Assembly: GCA_002403075.1 (NCBI GenBank)
Contig: DHHB01000056.1
Span: forward strand, 1-24,739
Length of the DNA: 24,739 nt
Reading direction: 5' to 3'
DNA from: a bacterium UBP1_UBA4783
Lineage (GTDB): Bacteria > Krumholzibacteriota > Krumholzibacteriia > Krumholzibacteriales > Krumholzibacteriaceae
Part shown: positions 15,744 through 24,190 of the stretch, one piece after another
Position numbering within the stretch: position 1 is the stretch's first letter
Layout: each line of letters starts with the position of its first letter
Program-made: the position numbers and the translations under genes
Notes under the pieces: generated by a model
The model's database searches: none
What the model saw: only the letters and a program-made list of their open reading frames with translations
Told to the model about the DNA's origin: nothing

Positions 15744-18119
15744 ATGGCGAAGGAAACGGTCACCATGAAGAAGCTCGATTTCGGGCCACGGCGCGGCGTG
15801 TACATCGACATCGCCCCCGAGATCGGGAAGTTCGAGATCCCCGAGCGGACGATCGGGATGTTCGAGGACTACGACCTCGTCTACCGCACTCTGTGCGGCA
15901 TCCTCTACAACTTCGTTCCGACCTCGGGCCACCCGGGCGGGAGCATCTCTTCGGGACGCCACGTCGCAGGCGTTCTCTTCCACGCGCTCGACTACGACCT
16001 GGGCGATCCCGAGCGGGCGGACGCCGACGTCTTCTCCTACGCGGCCGGGCACAAGGCGATGGGGCTCTACGCGATGTGGGCGCTCCGGAACGAGGTCGCC
16101 CGGATCGGCCGTCCGACGCTTCTGCCGAAATCGGCGAAGATGCAGCTGCGCTTCGAGGATCTCCTCGGCTTCCGCCGCAATCCGACGCAGGAAACGCCCC
16201 TCTTCGCCAAATTCAAATCGAAGCCCCTCGACGGCCATCCAACGCCGATGACGCCCTTCATCAAGCTTTCGACCGGCGCCTCGGGCGTCGGAGTCCCGGC
16301 GAGCTTCGGCCTCGCCTTCGGGGCGCTCGACACCTACGGCGCCTCGGCGCCTCTCGTTCAGATCACGGAGGGCGAGGGCGGCATGACTCCGGGGCGCGTC
16401 GCCGAGGCCTTCGCGACGGCGTCCGCAGCGCAGCTGTGGAACGTGAAGTTCCACATCGACTGGAACCAGGCCTCGATCGACTCGAACAGGGTCTGCCGCG
16501 AGGGCGACAAGCCGGGGGATTACGTCCAGTGGGATCCGGTCGAGTTCGCCTTCCTCCACGATTGGAACGTCGTCTTCGTCGCCAAGGGCCACGATTTCAG
16601 GCACGTTCTCGCGGCGATCGAGCTCGCCAAGGAGCGGCTCAACGACCAGCCGACGGCGGTCGTCTACCGGACGACGAAGGGCTGGCAGTACGGGATCGAG
16701 GGACGCAAATCCCACGGCGCCGGCCACAAGTTCTGCTCGCCGGAGTATTACAAGACCCTCGAGCCGTTCGAGAAGCGCTTCGCTGTGAGCTTCCCCCGCT
16801 TCGAGGGCAAGCCCGAGCCGACGGCCGTCGAGCGCAACTTCTGGGACACGCTCCTCGTTCTGCGGGGCGCGCTCGAGAGGAACGGCGAGATCGCCTCGTT
16901 CTTCAGCGGGCGCCTCGAGGAGGCCAAGGCGCGTCTCGACGCGGCGAAGCGCTCGAAGCGCGAGGGCTGCCCGGACGTCGGCGCCGTCTACACGGCGAAG
17001 GTGAAATCCGACGCGATTCCTCCCGAGTGCACCTACCAGATCGGGGCGCAGATCACCCTCCGCGGCGCGCTCGGCGACGCTCTGAACCATCTCAACAAGG
17101 CCTCGGGCGGCGCCTTCATCGGCGCGGCGGCCGATCTCCTCGACTCGACGAGCATCTCAGGGCTCGCGAAGGGGTTCCCCGAGGGGCTCTACAACGCGAT
17201 CGCGAACCCCGGCGCGCGTCTCATCGCGACGGGAGGCATCTGCGAGGACTGCATGGGGGCGTTCATGGCGGGCGTGTCGGCGTACGGAACGAACGTCGGC
17301 GCGGGCTCGTCCTACGGCGCCTTCATCGCCGCGCTCGAGCACATCGCGGCGCGGCTCCACGGCATCGGCCAGCAGGCCCGCCGCGATCTCACCGGCGCCC
17401 CGTTCAACCCGTTCATCATCGTCTGCGGCCACGCGGGGCTCAAGACCGGCGAGGACGGCCCGACGCACGCCGATCCGCAGCCGCTCCAGCTCCTTCAGGA
17501 GAACTTCCCCGCCGGGATCATGATCACGCTGACCCCGTGGGATCCGCAAGAGCTCTACCCGGTGACGGTCGAGGCCGTGAAGAAGCGCCCGGCCGTGATC
17601 GCCCCCTTCGTCACTCGGCCGAACGAGCAGGTGCCGGATCGCGCGAAGCTCCGGTTCCCGCCTGCGACGGCCGCGGTGAAAGGCGTGTACGCGCTTCGCA
17701 AGGCCGTGAAGTCCGCGAAGAAGCCCTACCACGGCACGCTCGTGCTTCAGGGGAGCGGCACGACCTGCACATTCGTTTCCGAAGTGCTGCCGAGGATGGA
17801 CGCGGCCGGGCTCAACATGAACATCTTCTACGTCTCGAGCGCCGAGCTCTTCTCGATGCTTCCCGCCGCCGAGCAGGAGCGGATCTTCCCCGCGAGGCTC
17901 GCCGCCGAGGCGATGGGGATCACGGGGTTCACCCTGCCGACGATGTACCGCTGGGTCACGTCGAAGGAAGGACGCGCCCGCACGCTCCACGCGTTCTCCA
18001 AGGGACACTTCCTCGGAAGCGGCCAGGCCCACAAGGTGCTCGAGGAGGCGGGGCTCCACGGCGACGGCCAGTGGGAAGCGGTGAAGGCCTACGCGAAACG
18101 GATCGCGCGCAAGGCATAG
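15744..18119 (+). CDS. Transketolase-like thiamine diphosphate enzyme, long form
   Basis: A 791-residue cytoplasmic enzyme of the transketolase superfamily, longer than the usual 620-680. The pyrimidine/PP half has PTSGHPGGSISSGR (about 59-72), SYAAGHKAMGLYAMWAL (98 onward) and a diphosphate/Mg motif EGEGG (209-213) reaching DWNQASID (N241), in place of the usual GDG...N. The second half has GGICEDCMGAFMAGVSAYGT, whose E501 stands where transketolases carry the glutamate that activates the cofactor, and GHAGLKTGEDGPTHADPQP (H563, GEDGPTH at 569-575), the classic transketolase motif. Many catalytic features are therefore kept, but the substrate may not be the standard pentose phosphates. ATG 15744 is chosen because AGGAG lies eight bases upstream; TTG 15711 is weaker. 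The gene is monocistronic, with its own promoter and terminator. Confidence 0.88.
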   Translation: MAKETVTMKKLDFGPRRGVYIDIAPEIGKFEIPERTIGMFEDYDLVYRTLCGILYNFVPTSGHPGGSISSGRHVAGVLFHALDYDLGDPERADADVFSYAAGHKAMGLYAMWALRNEVARIGRPTLLPKSAKMQLRFEDLLGFRRNPTQETPLFAKFKSKPLDGHPTPMTPFIKLSTGASGVGVPASFGLAFGALDTYGASAPLVQITEGEGGMTPGRVAEAFATASAAQLWNVKFHIDWNQASIDSNRVCREGDKPGDYVQWDPVEFAFLHDWNVVFVAKGHDFRHVLAAIELAKERLNDQPTAVVYRTTKGWQYGIEGRKSHGAGHKFCSPEYYKTLEPFEKRFAVSFPRFEGKPEPTAVERNFWDTLLVLRGALERNGEIASFFSGRLEEAKARLDAAKRSKREGCPDVGAVYTAKVKSDAIPPECTYQIGAQITLRGALGDALNHLNKASGGAFIGAAADLLDSTSISGLAKGFPEGLYNAIANPGARLIATGGICEDCMGAFMAGVSAYGTNVGAGSSYGAFIAALEHIAARLHGIGQQARRDLTGAPFNPFIIVCGHAGLKTGEDGPTHADPQPLQLLQENFPAGIMITLTPWDPQELYPVTVEAVKKRPAVIAPFVTRPNEQVPDRAKLRFPPATAAVKGVYALRKAVKSAKKPYHGTLVLQGSGTTCTFVSEVLPRMDAAGLNMNIFYVSSAELFSMLPAAEQERIFPARLAAEAMGITGFTLPTMYRWVTSKEGRARTLHAFSKGHFLGSGQAHKVLEEAGLHGDGQWEAVKAYAKRIARKA

Positions 18120-18162
18120 TAGCCGCGCGCCGGCTCTCTCCGAGCCGGAATCGGGCATGAAA

Positions 18163-18195
18163 AAAGAGGCTGCCGGCGACGCCGGCAGCCTCTTT
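18163..18195. terminator. Bidirectional terminator between convergent genes
   Basis: A perfect 15-base inverted repeat (18163-18177 with 18181-18195, loop GAC) is flanked by A on the left and TTT on the right, so it can end both the transketolase-like gene (plus) and the tricorn-like gene (minus). A second, smaller hairpin without a T tract (18130-18136 with 18142-18148) precedes it. Confidence 0.88.
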
Positions 18196-18215
18196 CGTTT
18201 CGATCGGGGAGCGCC

Positions 18216-21200
18216 TCAGCGCTTTTCGATCTTCGGCTCGTGGTCGAAGATCTTCCCCTTGCCGGCGATTTTTCCGCTCAGAATCTCGATCGCCTTTTCG
18301 AGCTGCACGTCGCGGCCCTGTTTTTCCATCTCGGGCGGGCTCTCGACGTAAACGTCGGGAAGCGCTCCGCGGCTCTCGAGTTGGGCGCCCGTGCTCACTT
18401 CCCAGATGCCGATGAAGGTCTTGCGGATCTGGCCGCCGTCGATGAGCGGGTGGCCCGTGACGGCGATCACGAAACCGAGCGTCGGCACGCCGACAAGCGT
18501 GCCGAGGCCGCGCTCCTTCATGGCGCTCGGAAAGACCTCGGCGTCGGAGTAGGAGTACTCGTTCATGAGCACGACGATCTCGCCCATGAAGACGTCCGAC
18601 GGCCGCGGCTCCGCCGACTGGTTGCGCGCCTTCTGAATCTGGTACGGCAGCCGCTCGAGGTAGTCGACGAGCCGGTCGTCGATGCTGCCGCCGCCGTTGT
18701 AGCGGACGTCGATGATGATCGCGTCCTTGTAACGGTATTTCAGGAACTTCTCGCGGAACTCGGCGAGTCCCGCCGTCTGCATGTCGACGAGGTGCATGTA
18801 GCCGATGCGGCCGCCGCTCTTCTCGTCGACGAACCGCTCGTTCCGCCATACCCAGTCGCCGTACTTGACCCGCTGGTCGTAGAAGAGCGGCGGGAAGGCG
18901 GTCTCGACGGCGCCCTTCATATCCGGCGTACCGTTCGTCGTGATCGTGATCTTGTTCGACGTCTTGTCGACGAGATACTGGTAGAAGTTCTCGAACGGCT
19001 TGAGCGGCCGGCCGTCGATCGCGAGGAGATAGTCCCCTTCCTTGACCTTGACGTAGTCGTTGTCGAGCGGCGACTGCTCCATGCTCGACGTCGAGGCCTT
19101 CTCCCCGCGGTAGATCCTCGCGAAGCGCGCGTAGCCGGTCCTCTCGTCGAGCTCAAGCTTTGCGCCGAGGTGGGCCATCGAGGCGGTCGGCGTCGAGGGC
19201 TCGTCCCCGCCGCTCGCGCCCTGATGCGAAGCGTTCAGCTCGCCCACCATCTCGTTGAGCAGGATATTGAGCTCGGCGCGCGTCTGCACGTGCGGGAGGA
19301 GGCCCTCGTAGTATTTTTTGACGCCGTCCCAGTCGACGCCGTGGAGGTTCGGATCGTAGAAGTGATACTTCACCATGCGCCATGACTCGTTGAATATCTG
19401 CGACCATTCGGCCCGGCGGTCGAGCTTCATCCGCGTGCGCTTGGCGAAGTCGTACTTGGTCTGCTCGTCGGCGGCGTCGTCCGGTTTCTTGGCGGCGGCC
19501 ATCTTGCCGCCGACTTTGACGAAGCTGAATACGCTCCCGTCCCAAATGACGAGCTTTTCCCTGCTCGCGGCCATGCCGTAGGTGACGATGGACGAGGCGA
19601 CTTTTTCGCTCTTTATCTTGTCGACGTTGAACATGTAGAGGTCGTACGAGGGCCGGAAGAGGAACATCCGCTGTCCCTGCACGAGGTAGTAGTAGTATTT
19701 CTCGGCCGCCTGAACGTTGTGCAGGGCGAGACCGGCCACCTTCGGGAGGCGCCGGATGCGGCCCTCGATGCCGTTGAAGTCGATCTTGGTCTCGACCTTC
19801 TTCTGGTCCTTCTTCTTGGCCTTCGCGGCTTCGGCCTTTGCTTTCTTGCCTTTCTTCACGTCGGCGCCGTTCTCGTCATCCTCGGCGTCGCCGTTCTCCT
19901 CGTCCGCCGAATCCTCGTCCTTTACCGGGCCCGTCTCCTCGTCGTCCTTGAACTCGAAAGGCGCCTTGTCCTCGGGCAGGAGGGAGAGCCGCGCGAGCGC
20001 CGGGGAGTTGCTGATGCGCGCCGTGATGAGAAGGAGATACTTGCCGTCGGGCGTGAACACCGGGTGCCAATCGTCCCCGAGATCATGGGTGATCTGGCGG
20101 TTTTCGCCCGATTTCACGTTGTAGAAGAAGATATCGCGGGCCCGGTTGCGCGCGGCGAAATCGTACGCGATCCAGAGCCCGTCCGGAGACCACGAGTAGC
20201 TCGTGATTTCGCGGTGCTCGTTCTTCGCGACGCGCTTCGCGTCGCCGCTCTTCGCGTCGAGGAGGGAGAGCGAGTTGTCCTCGGTCGTGAAGAGGAGCTT
20301 GTCGCTGTTCGGGGACCACATGAGTCCCGTCTTGAAATGCCCGCTCGACGTGAGCTTCTTCTCGGGCTCCTTGCCCATCTGATCGACGAGATAGACCTCG
20401 TCGTCGCCCGTTTTATCGCTCACGTAGGCGATCCACTTGCCGTCAGGCGACCAGGCGGGGCTCACGTCGCGCGCTCCCGACGACTGCGTGAGGTTCCGCG
20501 TGTCGCCGTGCTCCGCGGGGATCGTATAGAGATCGCCGCGCGCTTCGAAGATAACGCGCTTCGCGGAGGGGGACACGTCGAAGCTGTTGAGATACTGGAG
20601 CGGGCTCACGTAGGCGATCATGTCCTGGCGGGGATCGATCGGCGCGTACACGACGACCTCGCGATGCGCGCCCGTGGCGGTGTCGAGCACGTGGAGACGC
20701 GCCTCGCGCTCGAAGACGATTTTCCCGCCGTCGGCGCTCATCGAAGGCCACGTAACCCCGCGTTTCTCGAAGCGCGTCACCTGCGTTGTTTCTTTCGTCC
20801 CGAGATCGTAGTAGAAGATGTTGTTCACGCCGCCGACGCGGTCGGAGGCGAAGTAGATGCGGTTTCCCGTCCACATCGGCCAGGCGTCGGTGCCCTCCCA
20901 GTTCGTGATCTTCGTGAAGGTGTCGGTCTTGAAATCATAGATCCAGACGTCCTGATTGGCGCTCCCCTTGTAGCGCTTCCACCACCAGAACGAATCCGAG
21001 CTGCGGTTGAAAGCGATCTTCGAGCCGTCGGGCGAGTAGGAGGCGAATGTCGCCTTGCCGATCGGAAGCTCGACGGGAAGTCCGCCCTCGGCGGGCACGC
21101 GGAAGAGGGTCTTGAAGAAGCGCACGAACGATTCCTGCGTCGAGGAATAGATTATCTGCGTGCCGTCCCTCGTCCAGCAGATCGGCGAGCCGCCGGCGGC

Positions 21201-21545
21201 GTGCCAGGTGAGCTGCGCGGGCTCGGCGCCGCCGTCCGCGCGAACGACGCAGATGCTGTTCGGCCGCGCGTTGTAATCCCCCGAGAAAGCGATCCGCGAG
21301 CCGTCGGGCGAGAACTTCGGATAATCCTCGACGCCTTCGCGAACCGTCAAGCGCCTCGCCTGTCCGCCCTCCTCGGGCACGAGCCAGAGGTCGCCCGCCC
21401 ACGTGAAGACGATCCGTCCGTTGTTGATATCCGGACGGCGCATGAGCCGAATCGGCTCGGTGCCGGCGCTCGAGACGACATCGCGGACCGAGGCCGCGAG
21501 GAACACGAACGTCATCGCGAGCGCGAAGAGGAGGGTCCGTTTCAT
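18216..21545 (-). CDS. Tricorn-like serine protease (S41), secreted
   Basis: A 1,109-residue protease of the tricorn family. A signal peptide (MKRTLLFALAMTFVFLAAS) predicts export, unlike the cytosolic archaeal tricorn. Residues about 30-530 are beta-propeller repeats with recurring FSPDGSRIAFSGDY-, YSPDGSKIAF- and WSPDGKWIAYVSD-type strands. A charged linker (about 530-590, first Asp/Glu, then Lys) follows. The C-terminal half has the core helical and PDZ regions and the active site: S773-H774 in LNASHQGAS, S1000-D1001 in MNEYSYSDAEVF, and E1057 in LESRGALPD, at almost the same spacing as S745-H746, S965-D966 and E1023 of tricorn. It should trim oligopeptides, here probably in the periplasm. 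ATG 21545 is chosen because AGGA lies before it and the signal peptide begins there. Confidence 0.94.
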   Translation of the reverse strand: MKRTLLFALAMTFVFLAASVRDVVSSAGTEPIRLMRRPDINNGRIVFTWAGDLWLVPEEGGQARRLTVREGVEDYPKFSPDGSRIAFSGDYNARPNSICVVRADGGAEPAQLTWHAAGGSPICWTRDGTQIIYSSTQESFVRFFKTLFRVPAEGGLPVELPIGKATFASYSPDGSKIAFNRSSDSFWWWKRYKGSANQDVWIYDFKTDTFTKITNWEGTDAWPMWTGNRIYFASDRVGGVNNIFYYDLGTKETTQVTRFEKRGVTWPSMSADGGKIVFEREARLHVLDTATGAHREVVVYAPIDPRQDMIAYVSPLQYLNSFDVSPSAKRVIFEARGDLYTIPAEHGDTRNLTQSSGARDVSPAWSPDGKWIAYVSDKTGDDEVYLVDQMGKEPEKKLTSSGHFKTGLMWSPNSDKLLFTTEDNSLSLLDAKSGDAKRVAKNEHREITSYSWSPDGLWIAYDFAARNRARDIFFYNVKSGENRQITHDLGDDWHPVFTPDGKYLLLITARISNSPALARLSLLPEDKAPFEFKDDEETGPVKDEDSADEENGDAEDDENGADVKKGKKAKAEAAKAKKKDQKKVETKIDFNGIEGRIRRLPKVAGLALHNVQAAEKYYYYLVQGQRMFLFRPSYDLYMFNVDKIKSEKVASSIVTYGMAASREKLVIWDGSVFSFVKVGGKMAAAKKPDDAADEQTKYDFAKRTRMKLDRRAEWSQIFNESWRMVKYHFYDPNLHGVDWDGVKKYYEGLLPHVQTRAELNILLNEMVGELNASHQGASGGDEPSTPTASMAHLGAKLELDERTGYARFARIYRGEKASTSSMEQSPLDNDYVKVKEGDYLLAIDGRPLKPFENFYQYLVDKTSNKITITTNGTPDMKGAVETAFPPLFYDQRVKYGDWVWRNERFVDEKSGGRIGYMHLVDMQTAGLAEFREKFLKYRYKDAIIIDVRYNGGGSIDDRLVDYLERLPYQIQKARNQSAEPRPSDVFMGEIVVLMNEYSYSDAEVFPSAMKERGLGTLVGVPTLGFVIAVTGHPLIDGGQIRKTFIGIWEVSTGAQLESRGALPDVYVESPPEMEKQGRDVQLEKAIEILSGKIAGKGKIFDHEPKIEKR

Positions 21546-21609
21546 CGGGTTCCTTTCTGTCCGGGACATGAAAACGTCGCTTTCATGCATATGCGCGAAT
21601 ACACTAGAG

Positions 21610-21638
21610 AATCTACGGCGCGGCGTCCGGATCGGCAA
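21610..21638 (-). promoter_or_regulatory. Promoter of the tricorn-like protease gene
   Basis: On the minus strand TTGCCG (21633-21638), a 17-base spacer and TAGATT (21610-21615). The expected start near 21603 leaves a leader of about 58 bases. The -10 and following bases (TAGATTCTC) are identical to those of the activase promoter at 7977-7985. Confidence 0.55.
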
Positions 21639-21683
21639 GTGCCTTGTGCGGCCCGGGTGCGGGGGTATCCGGCCGATTGTCGA

Positions 21684-21721
21684 GGGAGAGGCGGCGCCGG
21701 TGGGTCGCCGCCGCCTCTCCC
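21684..21721 (-). terminator. Hairpin after the Asp-box repeat protein gene, terminator-like
   Basis: A perfect 13-base inverted repeat (21684-21696 with 21709-21721, 12-base loop) starts 30 bases after the stop at 21752. On the minus strand it is not followed by a U tract, so it may end or protect the transcript rather than act as a classical intrinsic terminator. Confidence 0.5.
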
Positions 21722-21751
21722 GTTCCTTTCATACCGCTGCGCGGGCCGAAG

Positions 21752-24052
21752 CTACCGCAGCAGCACCATCTTCCGCGTCTCCTCTCCCCTGCTCGTCGAG
21801 AGCTTGTAGAAGTAGACGCCGGTGGCGAGGCCGTCGGCGCGGAAGGCCACGCTGTAGTCGCCGGCCTTGAGATCCCGATCCATCACGGTCGCCACGAGTT
21901 TCCCGGCCACGTTGTACACGTTGAGGGTCACGTGATCGTCGGACGCGAGCGTAAAGGCGATCGTCGTCGACGGGTTGAACGGGTTCGGGAAGTTCTGGTT
22001 CAGGACGAAGGGCAGGCTCTTCGGGGTCTCGACGCCCGCCACCGCGTCGGTGCGGCTGAGGACGTTCGCGTAGTGGCAGCCGACCCAGAGGATGCCGGCG
22101 GCGCCCTGATAGTGCACCGTCATGACATCGTACGTCGAGACGATCGGCGTCACGTTGGCGTTCGTCCACGTCGCGCCGCCGTCGACGCTGTACCAGAGGA
22201 ACTGGTCGGCGCCGGAGACCCAGAGACGGTTCGGCGTGCTGAACGCGATGTGGGTGAGGTTCACCGTGCCCCACCCCGGGGCCTGCACGAGCCAGCTCGC
22301 TCCCCCATCCGTCGTCTTGACGAGCGTGCCGCCGTCGCCGACCGCGAAGCCGGTGGTCGAGTTGATCATGACCACCTCTTCGAGGTCGAGGGTGCTCGTC
22401 GCGATGTTCTCCGTGGCGTACGGCCAGGTGACGCCGCCGTCCGCCGTGTAGCGGATGCGGTTGTCGTCGCCGACGACGGCCCCGACATTGGGATTGCCTG
22501 GAGCGAACGATATTCCGTTCCACTGCATGGACGTCGTGATTGCCGGATCCGGCCCCTGGATCTCGACGAGGGTGTAGCCGCCGTCCGTTGTCTTCCAGAT
22601 GACCTCGTCGCGGCTGTTGCCGATCGCCTTGTGCCCGACGAGAAATCCGGTCAGCGGATCGATCCAGTGCATGCCGAGGAATCCGTCATACAAAGCGAGC
22701 GTATGGTTGAGCTCTATCCACGTCTTGCCCTGATCGTACGACTTGCAGAGGTATCCCGTGCCAGCCGCCGCGTACATGACGTCGGCATAGGACGAATCGT
22801 ACGAGCCCGACGGCGGATCGAGGGGATTGAGCACGTAGTCGAGGTCGCCGATCGTGGTCGGGCCCCAGTTCTTGGGGGAGCACATGCCGTATTTGTACGT
22901 GCCGGCCGCGAGATCCCAGTACAGGAGGGAGCCGCCCGCGCCGAATCCCCAGATCTTGTTCTTGCCGGCGTCCGCGAAGGCGCCGACGCCCTGGAACGGC
23001 ATGCCGCCGTCGTACAGATGTGTCCACGTCATGCCGCGGTCGGTCGAGAGGGCGACGAGCCCGGCGTCGCCGACGGCGACGACCCTGTTCGTGCCGGGCA
23101 CGACACAGGCGTCTCCGATCGACTCGCCGTAGAACGCGGGATACCGCGTCCACGTCGTGTAGTTCGGTCCCATGGCGTGAACCGAAATGCCGGCCGACTG
23201 CGAGCCGCCGCCCACGAGCATGACTTCGCCGTTGTCGAACTTCGCGAAGTTGTACGCGTAGGTGTATGTCGCCCACGGGTAGGTCGCGTCGGGCGTATTG
23301 AACGTGGCGCCGCCGTCGGTCGAAACGAGGATGATCGTCGGCTGGCCACCGACGTTCGATCCCCAGCCGCAGGCGACCGCATGCGTCGTGCTGATCGCGT
23401 ATATCGCCTCGATATCCGTCCGCGTATACGGATAGGGGCCGAGGTTCAATGTGGACTTGGTCCAGTTCACGCCGCCGTCGGTCGTGTACATGATGCCGTT
23501 GCGGTCGACCGAAGCGTAGCCGACGGTCGCGCTCGCGAACGAGATGTCGGTGCACAGATCGAGCGACGGATTCGTAACGACGTTGTTGGCCCACGTCGCG
23601 CCGCCGTCGGATGTGGAGTAGATCTGGCACGCAGCGCTGGCGGCTCCGGCACCGATCCATCCGTTCAGGCCGACGAACCAGACGGCGTTGATAGTGGTCG
23701 TCGTGAGAGCGCCGCTCTGGGGATGGACGGACCAGTTCGTTCCGTCCGACGTGTAGATGATCGTGCCCGAGGCGCCGACCGCGAAGCCGTTGTTGGCGTC
23801 GCGGAAGAAGACGTCGTTCAGGGAGTTGGTCGTCGGCGACGTCTGCTGGCTCCACGTGGAGCCGCCGTCGATGCTCTTGTAGATGACGCCGCCGGATCCG
23901 ACGATGTACCCGACGGAGGCGGTGGGAAAGTGCACGGCGTTGAAGGCATAGCTCAACGTCGGCGAATACTGATACTGCCACTGCGCGAAGGCCGAGCCGG
24001 TGAGAAGCAGCAGCAGCGCGATACACAGGCCAGCGATTTTGAACCTCATCAT
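21752..24052 (-). CDS. Secreted Asp-box (BNR / Ycf48-like) repeat protein with C-terminal sorting-type domain
   Basis: A 766-residue exported protein. The signal peptide is MMRFKIAGLCIALLLLLTGS followed by AFAQ. The body is a beta-propeller built of repeats ending in Asp-box motifs; I count about eleven, such as SIDGGSTW, TSDGGATW, TTDGGVNW, STDRGMTW, KSYDQGKTW, KTTDGGASW and YSVDGGATW. Between repeats recur phrases like VGYIVGSGGVIYKS and GFAVGDGGTLVKTT, as in Ycf48-type propellers. The last 95 residues begin NQNFPNPFNPSTTIAF and end GVYFYKLSTSRGEETRKMVL, the FlgD-like / type IX secretion-type C-terminal domain common in FCB bacteria. It is probably displayed on or released from the cell; a binding or structural role is likelier than catalysis. 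GGGGAGG lies seven bases before ATG 24052. Confidence 0.92.
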   Translation of the reverse strand: MMRFKIAGLCIALLLLLTGSAFAQWQYQYSPTLSYAFNAVHFPTASVGYIVGSGGVIYKSIDGGSTWSQQTSPTTNSLNDVFFRDANNGFAVGASGTIIYTSDGTNWSVHPQSGALTTTTINAVWFVGLNGWIGAGAASAACQIYSTSDGGATWANNVVTNPSLDLCTDISFASATVGYASVDRNGIMYTTDGGVNWTKSTLNLGPYPYTRTDIEAIYAISTTHAVACGWGSNVGGQPTIILVSTDGGATFNTPDATYPWATYTYAYNFAKFDNGEVMLVGGGSQSAGISVHAMGPNYTTWTRYPAFYGESIGDACVVPGTNRVVAVGDAGLVALSTDRGMTWTHLYDGGMPFQGVGAFADAGKNKIWGFGAGGSLLYWDLAAGTYKYGMCSPKNWGPTTIGDLDYVLNPLDPPSGSYDSSYADVMYAAAGTGYLCKSYDQGKTWIELNHTLALYDGFLGMHWIDPLTGFLVGHKAIGNSRDEVIWKTTDGGYTLVEIQGPDPAITTSMQWNGISFAPGNPNVGAVVGDDNRIRYTADGGVTWPYATENIATSTLDLEEVVMINSTTGFAVGDGGTLVKTTDGGASWLVQAPGWGTVNLTHIAFSTPNRLWVSGADQFLWYSVDGGATWTNANVTPIVSTYDVMTVHYQGAAGILWVGCHYANVLSRTDAVAGVETPKSLPFVLNQNFPNPFNPSTTIAFTLASDDHVTLNVYNVAGKLVATVMDRDLKAGDYSVAFRADGLATGVYFYKLSTSRGEETRKMVLLR

Positions 24053-24190
24053 GTTGTAACCTCCCCTGGCGCTGTATCAGGAAGGCTGGTCCCCGAACGA
24101 GTGTGCGCGTTGTCCCCCCATCGAGCGTTCGAGGACGCAGGGTCACGGGATTTAGACGTTACTGATCGATGCGCGGCACCACCTCCTTCT

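Noticed and set aside
19719..21809. 696-codon plus-strand open frame opposite the tricorn-like gene
   Set aside because: Antisense shadow with biased composition; the minus strand has propeller repeats and a full tricorn active site.
24159..24190. A near-perfect AAGGAGGTG on the minus strand just after the outer-membrane protein gene, followed by a six-codon ORF
   Set aside because: The only start codons are too close to the site and the ORF is trivial; no gene follows at a suitable distance.
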